Below, piece after piece: positions 18,651 to 28,184 of a DNA stretch of 64,000 bases. The DNA is from Dyadobacter koreensis (GTDB lineage: Bacteria > Bacteroidota > Bacteroidia > Cytophagales > Spirosomataceae): the NCBI RefSeq assembly GCF_900108855.1, contig NZ_FNXY01000006.1, positions 310,001 through 374,000 on the forward strand, read 5' to 3'. Under the pieces are notes generated by a model that saw only the letters and a program-made list of their open reading frames with translations, searched no databases and was not told the DNA's origin. How positions within the stretch are numbered: the stretch's first letter is position 1; every line of letters starts with the position of its first letter. The translations under genes and the position numbers were made by a program.

Positions 18651-18887
18651 ATGAAAGAGCAACTATTTCAATTACTCAGCATGGCGTCGGGATTGCCGGT
18701 GTCATCAATATCCAGAGATTCCCATTTGACGAAAGATCTTGGCTTCGACAGCCTCGATACAATTGATCTTGTCTTGCAAATGGAAGACCAGTTTCATATA
18801 GCCATACCGGATGAAGACTATGAAAAACTTCAGACAGTAAGCCAGATTGAACATTACTTATCGGAGAAACAGCTGGCGTCAGCCTGA
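18651..18887 (+). CDS. Acyl carrier protein
   Basis: This 78-residue acidic protein has the ACP four-helix pattern and the phosphopantetheine attachment motif LGFDSLDTIDL with Ser34. It carries acyl intermediates as thioesters in fatty acid, polyketide or lipid-modification pathways. It is not the housekeeping acpP context: no fabF or other fatty acid synthase gene is nearby. Instead it lies 18 bases after the RND pump and 13 bases before an NADH dehydrogenase-like gene, so it looks cotranscribed with both. Its acyl partner enzymes are not in the window. A dedicated role, for example delivering an acyl chain for a lipid exported by the pump, is only inference. Confidence 0.9.
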   Translation: MKEQLFQLLSMASGLPVSSISRDSHLTKDLGFDSLDTIDLVLQMEDQFHIAIPDEDYEKLQTVSQIEHYLSEKQLASA

Positions 18888-18900
18888 AACGAAATCGATA

Positions 18901-20142
18901 ATGAAAATAATAATTGTTGGCGGCGGGTTTGCAGGCGTCAGGCTCGCCCTGTCGCTGGCGCACAACATCAAATTTCAGGTTAAACTGGTAGATAAAAACA
19001 GCTATAATTTCTTTCCGCCTTTTTTGTATCAGGTTGCTTCGAAATTTTTCGAGCCTTTCCAAATCAGTAGTCCTTTCCTGGAATTATTTTCAGGAAAGGA
19101 AAATTTGAGTTTTCAAAAGGGAGAGCTTCAGCGTATCGAACCGACTGAAAACCAGATTATATTAGATAACGGGACGCTGGATTACGACTATCTGGTATTA
19201 GCCACCGGAATGGAAGCTGACTTTTCCGGAGTGAAAAATATTGAAGAAAATGCATTTTTAATGAGGACCGTTGATGATGCAATGGCTTTGCGTAAAAGGC
19301 TTTTGCTGCAAATTGTAAAAGTCTCCGGAATGATGGAAATAGATGAGTTTCGTCGAATAATGACTTTCGTAGTCGCGGGAGGTGGCCCATCAGGTGTTGA
19401 AATGGCAGCTTTGCTGGCGGACCTCAAAAGGGACATATTTAAAATCTCATACCCGCAACTGCCAGCCGATTGGTGCGAAATTTACCTGATTCAAAAAGAT
19501 TCTGTTTTATTACCAACCATATCGGATAGGTCGAGGCAACATTCATTTAAATTTCTTCAAGACCGTGGCGTAAAAATTCTCTTGAATACCAGCGTTCAGG
19601 ATTTCCGGGATGGTGAAGTTATTCTATCTTCCGGAGCCGTGATACAGACAGAAAATTTGATCTGGACGGCCGGAATAAAAGGAAGAAAATTTAAGGGATT
19701 GGCTGATGAGGTGTTTGGAAAACAAGATAGGATCAGAGTTGATGGTTATCACAAGGTCGTTGGGACCTACAATATTTTCGCTATCGGTGACATTTGTCTT
19801 GAAACGGATTCTGCTGAATATCCAGAGGGGCATCCGCAAGTAGCACAGGTGGCAATACAACAAGGGGAAAACCTCGCAAGGAATTTCCAGCTGATGGCGG
19901 AGCAAAAGGGACTAGGAAAATTTATCTATAAAGATCCTGGAATTTCCCTGTTAACGGGTCGTATGAAAGCGGTTGTTGGCTGGAATAAATTTAACATTCA
20001 CCTGACTGGAAAAATAGCCTGGGTGGCAAATATTTTTCTGCATTGGTATCCGATGACGGGTCATGTGAACAGATACAAGATGGCTTTTTACGGTATCAGA
20101 TCGTATTTATTTAAACATCAGTCTTTGGGAAAAATGGATTAA
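18901..20142 (+). CDS. Type II NADH dehydrogenase-like FAD oxidoreductase
   Basis: This 413-residue two-Rossmann flavoprotein begins MKIIIVGGGFAGVRLALSLA, with the FAD-binding GxGxxG at residues 7-12. The NAD-binding repeat VVAGGGPSGVEMA is near 157-169, and the second FAD contact is IFAIGDICLE near 295-304. The C-terminal WVANIFLHWYPMTGHVNRYK resembles the membrane-interaction segment of NDH-2, which passes electrons from NADH to quinone without pumping protons. The frame is open 18 codons upstream, inside the ACP gene, but the start at 18901 is fixed by the FAD motif. It follows the ACP by 13 bases and is followed by a small unknown gene. Confidence 0.85.
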   Translation: MKIIIVGGGFAGVRLALSLAHNIKFQVKLVDKNSYNFFPPFLYQVASKFFEPFQISSPFLELFSGKENLSFQKGELQRIEPTENQIILDNGTLDYDYLVLATGMEADFSGVKNIEENAFLMRTVDDAMALRKRLLLQIVKVSGMMEIDEFRRIMTFVVAGGGPSGVEMAALLADLKRDIFKISYPQLPADWCEIYLIQKDSVLLPTISDRSRQHSFKFLQDRGVKILLNTSVQDFRDGEVILSSGAVIQTENLIWTAGIKGRKFKGLADEVFGKQDRIRVDGYHKVVGTYNIFAIGDICLETDSAEYPEGHPQVAQVAIQQGENLARNFQLMAEQKGLGKFIYKDPGISLLTGRMKAVVGWNKFNIHLTGKIAWVANIFLHWYPMTGHVNRYKMAFYGIRSYLFKHQSLGKMD

Positions 20143-20162
20143 CGGCGAAACAATTTGATAAA

Positions 20163-20486
20163 ATGAAAAAGATAGATCTATTTTTACAAACCATAATTTA
20201 TAAAGCAATCGAAGATCTTTCCGACGCTTCGGTTCATTATCTTATTCACGCAAAATATTTTTTCTACGATATTCAAATGCATGATTACGAGCCGATTCAT
20301 TTAAATAAAAATTCGATTAAGCGGGTCGAGCTTTTGAATGATGGATTTAAATGCAAGATGATGCTGGACGGACAGGAAAAAGACGATATTTTTTCCATTG
20401 TTATCCCATTTCACCTGATCCGGAGTGTCTCCAGGTTTTACAGATCCGAATTTAAGAATGAGGAAACGCTATTTTCCAAAGCCTGA
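20163..20486 (+). CDS. Small conserved-looking protein of unknown function
   Basis: This 107-residue protein has no signal peptide or clear membrane segment and no family I recognise. It is rich in charged and aromatic residues, with an N-terminal helical stretch (about 4-32) followed by alternating patterns that suggest beta strands (about 45-90). It starts 20 bases after the NADH dehydrogenase-like gene and is probably the last gene of the efflux-ACP-NDH2 operon. It converges with the DUF218 gene after a 12-base gap, with no clear hairpin between them. Confidence 0.65.
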   Translation: MKKIDLFLQTIIYKAIEDLSDASVHYLIHAKYFFYDIQMHDYEPIHLNKNSIKRVELLNDGFKCKMMLDGQEKDDIFSIVIPFHLIRSVSRFYRSEFKNEETLFSKA

Positions 20487-20498
20487 TGTGCCCGGATT

Positions 20499-20993
20499 TT
20501 AAAAACGGACGCCATTTTCTATCAAATCTTTTACAGCCGTTTTCTCATGATCAAGGAGTGGGCGCAGGATTTTGGAATCTACTTTCTCGCTGGAAGCCGG
20601 AATAAATTTAAAAATTTCAGATTGAGAGAAAACAGCGCTAAAAATAATCTTTGCCCGTTGCAGGTGATAATCCGACGTGACAACTAAAACTTCTTCCGGA
20701 TTAATTTCTTCTATGATCGATTTCGATTCCGTCGCGTCTTCAACAGAATGGCGCGACTCAACCAGGCTCAAAATCGCCGATTCCGGAATCCCATTTTTCA
20801 AAAGTGCTTCTTTCAGGTAAAAGGCGTGCGGCTTTTCTGTTACATTGAAGTGAGTGCCATACCCGCCGGTAAGAATAATGCAGGTATTCTCCTTTTCATA
20901 TAACGAAAGACAGACCTTTACCCGACTTTCCGCCATTTCACTTAAAACGCCGTCATTTGAATTTGGTGAACCCAGAACCAATATGATCCGCAT
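20499..20993 (-). CDS. DUF218 (YdcF/ElyC-like) protein
   Basis: This 164-residue protein matches the DUF218 fold: an N-terminal strand and loop (ILVLGSPNSNDG), then ILTGGYGTHF, then the catalytic-looking SRHSVEDATESK and VVTSDYHLQRAKIIF. Members of this family, such as YdcF, SanA and ElyC, are linked to envelope polysaccharide or peptidoglycan precursor metabolism. The E. coli proteins usually have an N-terminal membrane helix. Here it is absent, so the protein is probably cytosolic. It stands alone on the minus strand between two plus-strand operons. Confidence 0.8.
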   Translation of the reverse strand: MRIILVLGSPNSNDGVLSEMAESRVKVCLSLYEKENTCIILTGGYGTHFNVTEKPHAFYLKEALLKNGIPESAILSLVESRHSVEDATESKSIIEEINPEEVLVVTSDYHLQRAKIIFSAVFSQSEIFKFIPASSEKVDSKILRPLLDHEKTAVKDLIENGVRF

Positions 20994-21444
20994 ACCTCAA
21001 TCTATTAAAATTACCTCAAAAATAGTCAACCATTCCTGTTGAAAAAAAAATTGCCCGAATTTCGTACATATATTTTGGTTTATTAATTTTTGCTTTCGAA
21101 ATGCTCATTAAATTTTCATGATAGGATAGCAATAGAAAAATTTAAGTGTATTTATATTTAATAATCGAATTCATATTTAAATAATACAACTTTTAGTTAG
21201 GAGAATTTACGTCCGTGGCAGTATAAAACGGGTAAGTGATTGTGTCTTTTATACACTTTTTGATTTTTCATAAAATCTTAAATAGCTTATGCAATCGTTC
21301 CCGGCAACGTGTGCATAAAAAAAATCAAATAAATAGTTGTATTCTACCAAGTGCCTAAATAGACTTGATCAAGGGTTTTAGCTCTTTTGGCTGCCGAAAA
21401 TCTCAGTAAATATTGGTAAAGTTATATTTAATAGACACGTTCAG
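20994..21444. other. Leader region of the first SusC gene
   Basis: About 450 AT-rich bases lie between the DUF218 start and susC. The only structured element I can support is a 32-bp palindrome at 21287-21318. The roughly 125 bases between it and the susC ATG probably form an untranslated leader. No ORF of note is present. Confidence 0.5.
21287..21318 (+). promoter_or_regulatory. LacI-type operator upstream of susC
   Basis: A 32-bp imperfect palindrome has the layout TTATGCA-nn-CGTT-n-CCGG-n-AACG-nn-TGCATAA. All positions are symmetric except three pairs. The central CG step and flanking AACG/CGTT half-sites are characteristic of LacI/GalR-family operators. It lies about 127 bases before the susC start. 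No LacI-family gene is in the window. Confidence 0.65.
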
Positions 21445-24400
21445 ATGACTAAAAATGTTCTACTTATTTTTTTCCTTCTGAGCCTATCGCTTAGCGGGAT
21501 GGCACAGACCCGCCAGTTGAAAGGTGAGGTCAAGGACGGTGTTTCGAAAGAAAATCTGCCAGGAGTCTCAGTCCTGGTTAAGGGCACGCGTACGGGTACT
21601 ACAAGTGACGCGGAAGGAAGATTTACCTTGGAAATTCCTGCCGAAGGAAGTTCAATCGTAGTGAGTTACGTCGGGTTTATTAATCAGACAATAGACATTG
21701 GTAATCGTACTTTTCTGGAAATCAGTATGGAACCGGATATAAAAGCACTGGATGATGTGGTGGTCATCGGATATGGAGAGCAAAAGCGGTCGCACTTGAC
21801 TGGCGCGGTGGCAACGGTGAAAATTAACCAGATTGATGAACTGCCGGTTGGTGATATTTCGTCTGCCCTTGTAGGAAAACTGCCCGGCGTGGCAGTAAGC
21901 GGAGGAACTGCCCGTCCCGGAACTCCTGCGTCTATTGTCATACGTAACCCGACAAAGGCGTCAAAAGACGGAGGTAGCAACTCACCGCTTTTCATCATAG
22001 ACGATGTGATCAGGACAGAGGCCGATTTTCAACTCCTGGATGCTTCAGAGATCGAAAATCTTTCGATTTTGAAAGACGGAGCCGCGGCTGTTTACGGTGC
22101 CCGTGCCGCTTTGGGAGTCGTGGTTGTGCGTACAAAAAGAGGAAAAGCAGGAAAACCTCAGTTTAATTACACCACAACTTTTGGCGTTTCGGATGCCAGT
22201 TACAAGCCGAAAGTTATGAATGGTGTTCAGCTGGCCACCTATCTGAACGATTATAACAAAACCCGGGGACTTGCTGCCACGGATCCGGAATACTATTCTC
22301 CAGATGAACTCGAACATTTCAAAAACAACAACTACAATTGGTTTGATATGGCATGGAAACCTTCTTTAAACACACGTCATGCTTTAAATATTAGCGGAGG
22401 AACCGAAAAGGCTACATTTTTTGCCGGTGCGACTTATTTTTATCAAAACGGAAATGTCGACAACATCAATTATAAAAAATGGAATTTCAGAGCGAGCGCC
22501 GATGTAAAAGTTACGAATAATATCAAAATTGGGTTGGGCGTCAGTGGAAACCTTGCTGATAATAAACTTTTTTATTTGAAACAGGGAGGTGAAAATGTCG
22601 AAAAGGATGTAACCAATCTTTTAAATACGCCTCAGTTTATTCCGCCATACGTGAACGGTTTGCCTGTCTTGCTTCCGGGTGGTAGTAATTCAACAGGATT
22701 TCATTTTTTTGAGGCTCAAAAATTGAATAATTACACGAGAGCAAGAAATACGGTTTTAAACATTAATGCTTACCTGGAATATAATGTGCCGTTTATTCCG
22801 GGATTTAAAATCCGGACAGTTTATAATAAAAACATGGGCAACGATTGGGGTAAACAGTTTGGTACCTATTATAAAACTTACGGTTTCTCTATGCTGGGCG
22901 ATAACAAGCACATTTACGGAGGAACGCCGAATCCTGCGACCAGGCTTAATAACGGCGACAGGTTAAGGTTTAATCCAGGATATTCGGATGGTTATCAAAT
23001 GAACGTAAACTTGAGTTATGCAAAAGATTTCGGACGGCACTCTGTAAGCGCATTAGCCCTTGTAGAGCAGTCGGAGATCTATACAGAAAGTATCGCGACG
23101 ATGAAGGAGGGGGTTTTTGAAGGTGGAAATGATTACCTGATGTCTGCTCTGGGAGCTAAAGACATAGGGCCGAATCTGGCGAATGAAAGCGGCGTTTTGT
23201 CGTATGTCGGTAGGTTGAATTATAGTTATGCCGAAAAATATTTACTGGAAGTTTCCTTTCGCCGTGATGCTTCGACGAAATTTGCACCCGAATACCGCTG
23301 GGGGACTTTTCCGCAGCTTTCTGCGGGCTGGGTGATTACGGAAGAGAATTTTTTCAAACAGAAAGTGGCCTTCGTAAACTTTATGAAACTTCGGGCATCA
23401 ATCGGGTTTCTGGGAGGTGACAGGACTGCGAACTGGCAATGGATGCAACGCTATACACCACAAGCATCAAACGGAGCAGTATTTGGAGGAAACAGCGATC
23501 GGACTGTTGGTATTAAATTGGAAAAATTGCCGAATTATTTCGGGCGTTGGGACGATGTGACGAAGAAAAATATTGGTTTGGACGCATCTTTTCTGAATAA
23601 CAAACTTTCAACAACAATTGATGTTTACCACGATCACGGTTACAACCTACTGACCACGCTTTCTTCGTCGGTTCCGCTTACAATCGGTTCTGTGATGCCT
23701 TCTGAAAACTATGAGACAATCAACTCATTCGGGATGGAATTTTCTACTGGTTGGAATGACAAAATTGGAAAGAATTTGAATTATAACGTGAACGCATTTT
23801 TAGCATGGAATGACAATAAAAATATTCTCGTTGACGTAGCGTCGACGAATATCGGAACGTGGCTTGATCCCACCGGCAAGTCGAGTGACCGGGGAGTTCA
23901 GGGATATCACTATCTGGGAATGTTCCGCTCTCAGGAGGCGGTTAATAAATTTCTTGAAACCAATGCCGGCTATACGATTTTCGGACAGGCGCCAAAACCT
24001 GGTATGCTCTACTATAAAGACATCCGAGGTCCGCGGCAAACGGACGGGACCTACGCAGATCCGGACGGAAAAATTACAGAAGATGATGTTGACTGGCTGA
24101 CGCATAAGGAAAATAATCACTACACTTTTGGTCTTTCGTTCGGCATCGGTTTCAAAGGATTTAAGCTGGATATGGTTACGGCTGGCTCATTTGGAGGACA
24201 GGCCCTGGTAGAAGGCGACGCGCGGAAAAGAGCTGCAAAAGATATTTCCCGGCCAGCTTTCTGGGCTGATCATTACACGCCTGAAAATCCATCTGCAACT
24301 TATCCGGACCCATTTTACGAAGACACGTACTCTGTCGTTTCATCATTCTGGTTCAGAAATTCTTTTTCGCTCCGGATGCGCAGCTTGAATTTATCTTATA

Positions 24401-24573
24401 CACTGGGACAAAATGTAGCCCAAAAACTGGGTGTAAGTTCCCTGAAAGTCATTGGTGTCGCCATGAATCCGATCAATTTTTATAACCCTTACGATTATAA
24501 AGACGCCGCCGGATCCTACAACATTTATCCCGTTATGCGTACCTGGTCACTTGGTATAAACCTCACACTTTAA
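21445..24573 (+). CDS. SusC/RagA-family TonB-dependent outer membrane receptor (first pair)
   Basis: This 1042-residue protein imports glycan oligomers across the outer membrane using TonB energy. A signal peptide ends near residue 20 (GMAQ). A CarboxypepD_reg-like domain (about 24-100) contains GVSVLVKGTRTGTTSDAEG, followed by the TonB-box-like VVVIGYGEQKR at about 107-117. The plug domain (about 120-230) ends with NLSILKDGAAAVYGARAALG, and the C-terminal beta-barrel ends in a short aromatic-poor strand (SLGINLTL). It is 12 bases upstream of its SusD partner and heads the first glycan block. It is controlled, probably, through the LacI-type site at 21287. Confidence 0.95.
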   Translation: MTKNVLLIFFLLSLSLSGMAQTRQLKGEVKDGVSKENLPGVSVLVKGTRTGTTSDAEGRFTLEIPAEGSSIVVSYVGFINQTIDIGNRTFLEISMEPDIKALDDVVVIGYGEQKRSHLTGAVATVKINQIDELPVGDISSALVGKLPGVAVSGGTARPGTPASIVIRNPTKASKDGGSNSPLFIIDDVIRTEADFQLLDASEIENLSILKDGAAAVYGARAALGVVVVRTKRGKAGKPQFNYTTTFGVSDASYKPKVMNGVQLATYLNDYNKTRGLAATDPEYYSPDELEHFKNNNYNWFDMAWKPSLNTRHALNISGGTEKATFFAGATYFYQNGNVDNINYKKWNFRASADVKVTNNIKIGLGVSGNLADNKLFYLKQGGENVEKDVTNLLNTPQFIPPYVNGLPVLLPGGSNSTGFHFFEAQKLNNYTRARNTVLNINAYLEYNVPFIPGFKIRTVYNKNMGNDWGKQFGTYYKTYGFSMLGDNKHIYGGTPNPATRLNNGDRLRFNPGYSDGYQMNVNLSYAKDFGRHSVSALALVEQSEIYTESIATMKEGVFEGGNDYLMSALGAKDIGPNLANESGVLSYVGRLNYSYAEKYLLEVSFRRDASTKFAPEYRWGTFPQLSAGWVITEENFFKQKVAFVNFMKLRASIGFLGGDRTANWQWMQRYTPQASNGAVFGGNSDRTVGIKLEKLPNYFGRWDDVTKKNIGLDASFLNNKLSTTIDVYHDHGYNLLTTLSSSVPLTIGSVMPSENYETINSFGMEFSTGWNDKIGKNLNYNVNAFLAWNDNKNILVDVASTNIGTWLDPTGKSSDRGVQGYHYLGMFRSQEAVNKFLETNAGYTIFGQAPKPGMLYYKDIRGPRQTDGTYADPDGKITEDDVDWLTHKENNHYTFGLSFGIGFKGFKLDMVTAGSFGGQALVEGDARKRAAKDISRPAFWADHYTPENPSATYPDPFYEDTYSVVSSFWFRNSFSLRMRSLNLSYTLGQNVAQKLGVSSLKVIGVAMNPINFYNPYDYKDAAGSYNIYPVMRTWSLGINLTL

Positions 24574-24585
24574 AAGTCAAGAAAA

Positions 24586-26340
24586 ATGAAAACGAGATAT
24601 ATCATCGCAATGCTGACGGCTCTCATACTTTCCGGATGCGAAAAAGTACTGGATAAAACGGACCTTTCAGCTTTTAACGAAGAGCAGGTTTTTAACGATT
24701 CGCTGCTCGCAAAAGGATATGTGGATTATGTTTATGACCAGAATTTACCTGTTTGGCCAACTGGTGATTTCCTAAAGGCAACCGACGAAATTTCCGGAGA
24801 AACCCGGTTTTTTGAAGGCACCGTACAGGTTAATACCGTTGTAGATTTTGGTACTTCTGTTAATGCTACAAATAATTATGGTAAGATTCGTTCGATCAAT
24901 CAGTTTTTGGCAAAAATGCCAGCCAGTGTTCTGAGTGAAGGTTATAAGAAAGAGTTGCAGGCACAGATTACTTTTTTCAGAGCGTACCGCTACTTCGATC
25001 TGGTGCAGCTTTACGGAGGTGTCCCACTTGTTTTGACTCCCCTGGAAGGTGTTGGACAAGAGGCCAAAGATGAAGCAGCTATACCTCGTAGCAGCACTTC
25101 GGAAAGTATTCAGCAGATCGTGAGAGATCTTGACTATAGCATCGCCAATCTTCCTGGTAAATGGTCCAATACAAATGATTGGGGAAGAATCACGAGCGGT
25201 GCGGCGGCGGGCTTTAAGGGCCGGATTTTGCTGCATTATGCCAGTCCGCAATTTAATCCAAATGACATAACAGAACGCTGGCAATCGGCTTACGATGCTA
25301 ATAAAAAAGCGCTCGAATTGTTGACTGCGAACGGTTTCAAACTGCATACCAGCTTCAAAGATCTTTGGTTCACCGAAGCTAATAATCCCGAGGCAGTCTG
25401 GGTGACTTGTTACAATAATAAGGTGGGTGATCAGATCAATAAAAATCAGACCTGGGATAACAATACCAGACCCTCTTATCTGGGAACAGGAAGTGGATCA
25501 AACCAGCCGACCTGGGAAATTACACAGGCGTTTCCAATGAAAAACGGTAAAAATATCTCGGAAGCAGGCTCAGGTTATGATGCGAAGTTATTCTATAAAA
25601 ACCGCGATCCGAGATTTGACAATACTATTGCTTACAACGGAGCGACATGGCGCATCAACGGGAATGCGAATTACCGGTTGTGGACTTATTTTGTCGATAA
25701 TAAAACGGTTGAACAGAAAGCAACTGTGAGTGGATTTTACGTGCGGAAAGCGATTGATCCAAACCTTCCGACAGGGGCGGTTGCAAACAGCGGAACAGAC
25801 TGGATCGAAATGCGTTATGCGGAAGTGATGCTGAATTTTGCAGAATCTGCCTGTGGAATCAACAAACTTGATGAAGCATATACGCAATTGGCCGAAATCC
25901 GCAAGCGCGCAGGAATTGAACCGGGAGCAGACGGACTTTATGGATTGAAAGCAAAAATGACAAGAGCTGAAATGTTTGAAACAATTCTTCGGGAACGTCA
26001 GATAGAACTTGCTTTTGAAGGGAAACGCTTCTGGGATTTACGCCGCTGGAAATTATTTGAATCAACACTTAACGGAAAAAGAAGAACGGGTGTAACGATT
26101 AACCTGAAAACGTCTGTCATTTCAGCTTCAAACTTTGCCGCGCAGCGTGATGGAATGAGTCTTGATTCTGCCTATAAGAATTATTTTGAAATAGTACCAA
26201 AACAACTTGATACAAAATATGCGATCAAATGGCTTCCCGAATATTATTTCTTCGCAATTCCGTCGACCGCCTTGGCCAACAATGCGCGTCTGGAGCAAAA
26301 CATCGGATGGCCATCGGGCACTTTTGACCCATTGAAATAA
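24586..26340 (+). CDS. SusD/RagB-family glycan-binding lipoprotein (first pair)
   Basis: This 584-residue surface lipoprotein caps the SusC barrel and captures glycan. The signal ends in the lipobox LSGC with Cys18 or nearby as the lipidated residue. The TPR-like helices show ITFFRAYRYFDLVQLYGGVP (about 125-145), a hallmark of SusD. Near the C-terminus, RERQIELAFEGKRFWDLRRW (about 467-486) is the other family signature. It is longer than the second SusD of this window (471 residues), so the pair probably binds a different or larger ligand. It follows its SusC by 12 bases and is itself followed by the pectate-lyase-like gene. Confidence 0.95.
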   Translation: MKTRYIIAMLTALILSGCEKVLDKTDLSAFNEEQVFNDSLLAKGYVDYVYDQNLPVWPTGDFLKATDEISGETRFFEGTVQVNTVVDFGTSVNATNNYGKIRSINQFLAKMPASVLSEGYKKELQAQITFFRAYRYFDLVQLYGGVPLVLTPLEGVGQEAKDEAAIPRSSTSESIQQIVRDLDYSIANLPGKWSNTNDWGRITSGAAAGFKGRILLHYASPQFNPNDITERWQSAYDANKKALELLTANGFKLHTSFKDLWFTEANNPEAVWVTCYNNKVGDQINKNQTWDNNTRPSYLGTGSGSNQPTWEITQAFPMKNGKNISEAGSGYDAKLFYKNRDPRFDNTIAYNGATWRINGNANYRLWTYFVDNKTVEQKATVSGFYVRKAIDPNLPTGAVANSGTDWIEMRYAEVMLNFAESACGINKLDEAYTQLAEIRKRAGIEPGADGLYGLKAKMTRAEMFETILRERQIELAFEGKRFWDLRRWKLFESTLNGKRRTGVTINLKTSVISASNFAAQRDGMSLDSAYKNYFEIVPKQLDTKYAIKWLPEYYFFAIPSTALANNARLEQNIGWPSGTFDPLK

Positions 26341-26367
26341 ATTGAATATAATCAATCCTGTTACTTT

Positions 26368-28062
26368 ATGAAAACTAAACGTTTTTCCTTTTTTTCGATC
26401 GTCATTCCGTTTTTAATAGGGGCAGAAGCTCTGGCACAATACCCTAAAATTCCTGCTGCTGCGCAGAAAACCAGCGATTCCTTACTAGCGGAAGCAAATA
26501 AAAGATCTGATATTGCCTGGCAAAAAGCCTGGCCAATTATAGAACAGGAAGCGAAAAATGGTAAACCATATATTCCCTGGGCTGCCAGGCCCGTCGATTT
26601 GCCGCAATCGGAAATCCCTGCATTTCCAGGTGCCCAGGGAGGCGGCGCATTCAGTTTTGGAGGCCGCGGAGGAAAAGTTTATGTCGTCACAAGTCTTGCA
26701 GATAGTGGCCCGGGGACGCTGCGTGATGCGTGTGAAAAGGGTGGGGCAAGAATTGTTGTATTTAATGTTGCGGGTATAATCCGGCTTAAAACACCATTAA
26801 TAATCCGGGCTCCTTATATCACCATTGCCGGGCAGACCGCTCCGGGAGACGGCGTCTGCGTTGCTGGTGAAACTGTCTGGATCAATACTCATGACGTTGT
26901 GATAAGGCATATGCGTTTTCGCCGCGGAGAAACTTTTGTGGGGCGTCGCGACGATTCAATCGGAGGGAATCCGATCGGAAATATCATGATCGACCATGTT
27001 TCTGCAAGCTGGGGTTTGGATGAAAATATGTCCATGTATCGTCACATGTATAATGACAGTACAGGTGTCGCCGAACAAAAACTTCCCACCGTGAACATCA
27101 CGATACAAAATTCAATTTTTTCAGAAACGCTTGATACATGGAATCACTCGTTCGGAAGTACCTTGGGCGGCGAAAATTGTACTTTTATGCGAAATCTCTG
27201 GGCGAATAATGCCGGGAGAAACCCGTCAATTGGCTGGTTTGGGATATTCAATTTTACAAATAATGTAGTTTTCAACTGGGTGCACCGCTCGATCGACGGC
27301 GGCGATTACAGGGCGATGTATAATATCATCAATAATTATTTCAAGCCAGGTCCGCAGACACCAAAAAATTCACCCATAGGTTACCGTATCCTGAAACCAG
27401 AATCGGGAAGAAGCAAATTGAATCACCTCGTTTTTGGCCGTGCTTATGTGAGTGGAAACATTATGGAAGGTTATGAAAACGTGACGAAGGACAATTGGGA
27501 TGGCGGTGTCCAGGTGGAAGAACAGGCGAGCACAGGCAAGTATCGTGATCAGATTAAGTGGAACAAACCGCTTCCAATGCCGGAATATCCAATTATGACT
27601 GCGAAAGAATCTTTTGATTATGTGTTGGCAAATGCGGGAGCGACCTTGCCAAAACGTGATCCGGTTGATACGCGTGTCACAACCCAGGTACGTACAGGAA
27701 AGATTAACCCGATTGAGGGCGTAAAATTACCGACGACGCAGTTTGAGCATCGTCGCCTGCCCATTGATTCGTATAAAAATGGAATCATTACCGATATTTC
27801 GCAAGTAGGAGGATATCCGGAATACAAAGGTACTCCCTATAAAGATTCGGATAATGACGGTATGCCGGATGAATGGGAAATCAGATATGCTTTGAATCCC
27901 AAAGATCCATCCGATGCCCAGAAAGATATGAACGGCGACGGATACTCAAATATTGAGAAATTTATCAACGGAATAGATCCAAAAAAGAAAACAGATTGGA
28001 GAAATCCAGATAATAATTTTGACACACTTGCTTCTTCAAAAACTGCGTCAAATAGGAAATAA
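26368..28062 (+). CDS. Pectate lyase-like secreted enzyme with C-terminal calcium-binding repeats
   Basis: This 564-residue protein has a signal peptide (ending ALAQ, about residue 24) and a right-handed beta-helix typical of polysaccharide lyase family 1-like enzymes. Signatures are FPGAQGGGAFSFGGRGGKVY (about 88-107), LADSGPGTLRDA and the stacked NIMIDHVSASWG and QNSIFSETLDTWNHS turns. These enzymes cleave homogalacturonan by calcium-dependent beta-elimination. The C-terminus (about 490-545) has Asp-rich loops (DSDNDGMPDEWE, DMNGDGYSN) like thrombospondin type 3 or EF-hand repeats, which bind calcium. It follows susD by 27 bases and is followed by a GC-rich hairpin. The exact lyase subfamily is not decided. 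Confidence 0.82.
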   Translation: MKTKRFSFFSIVIPFLIGAEALAQYPKIPAAAQKTSDSLLAEANKRSDIAWQKAWPIIEQEAKNGKPYIPWAARPVDLPQSEIPAFPGAQGGGAFSFGGRGGKVYVVTSLADSGPGTLRDACEKGGARIVVFNVAGIIRLKTPLIIRAPYITIAGQTAPGDGVCVAGETVWINTHDVVIRHMRFRRGETFVGRRDDSIGGNPIGNIMIDHVSASWGLDENMSMYRHMYNDSTGVAEQKLPTVNITIQNSIFSETLDTWNHSFGSTLGGENCTFMRNLWANNAGRNPSIGWFGIFNFTNNVVFNWVHRSIDGGDYRAMYNIINNYFKPGPQTPKNSPIGYRILKPESGRSKLNHLVFGRAYVSGNIMEGYENVTKDNWDGGVQVEEQASTGKYRDQIKWNKPLPMPEYPIMTAKESFDYVLANAGATLPKRDPVDTRVTTQVRTGKINPIEGVKLPTTQFEHRRLPIDSYKNGIITDISQVGGYPEYKGTPYKDSDNDGMPDEWEIRYALNPKDPSDAQKDMNGDGYSNIEKFINGIDPKKKTDWRNPDNNFDTLASSKTASNRK

Positions 28063-28066
28063 TCTT

Positions 28067-28098
28067 CCCGTCGGACGGCTTTTTCGCCGTGCGACGGG
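28067..28098 (+). other. Intergenic GC-rich hairpin
   Basis: CCCGTCGGACGGC (28067-28079) and GCCGTGCGACGGG (28086-28098) pair with a single G-G mismatch around a T-rich loop, starting 4 bases after the lyase stop. A run of A, not T, follows, so it is a poor terminator for the plus strand. It may stabilise or attenuate the mRNA. Confidence 0.55.
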
Positions 28099-28184
28099 TA
28101 AAAAAACTTGTAAAAGTCTGTACAAATTTCTTTCAAAAAGAATAACCCCAAAAAAGCAAAACCGCTAAACCGTAAAAATCACCA

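Noticed and set aside
18847..18900. Upstream extension of the NADH dehydrogenase-like gene into the ACP gene
   Set aside because: The FAD-binding strand starts at the 18901 methionine, and the extension would overlap the ACP in another frame.
24772..25347. 191-codon minus-strand open frame inside the first susD
   Set aside because: It is antisense to a gene with clear SusD signatures and shows no motif of its own.
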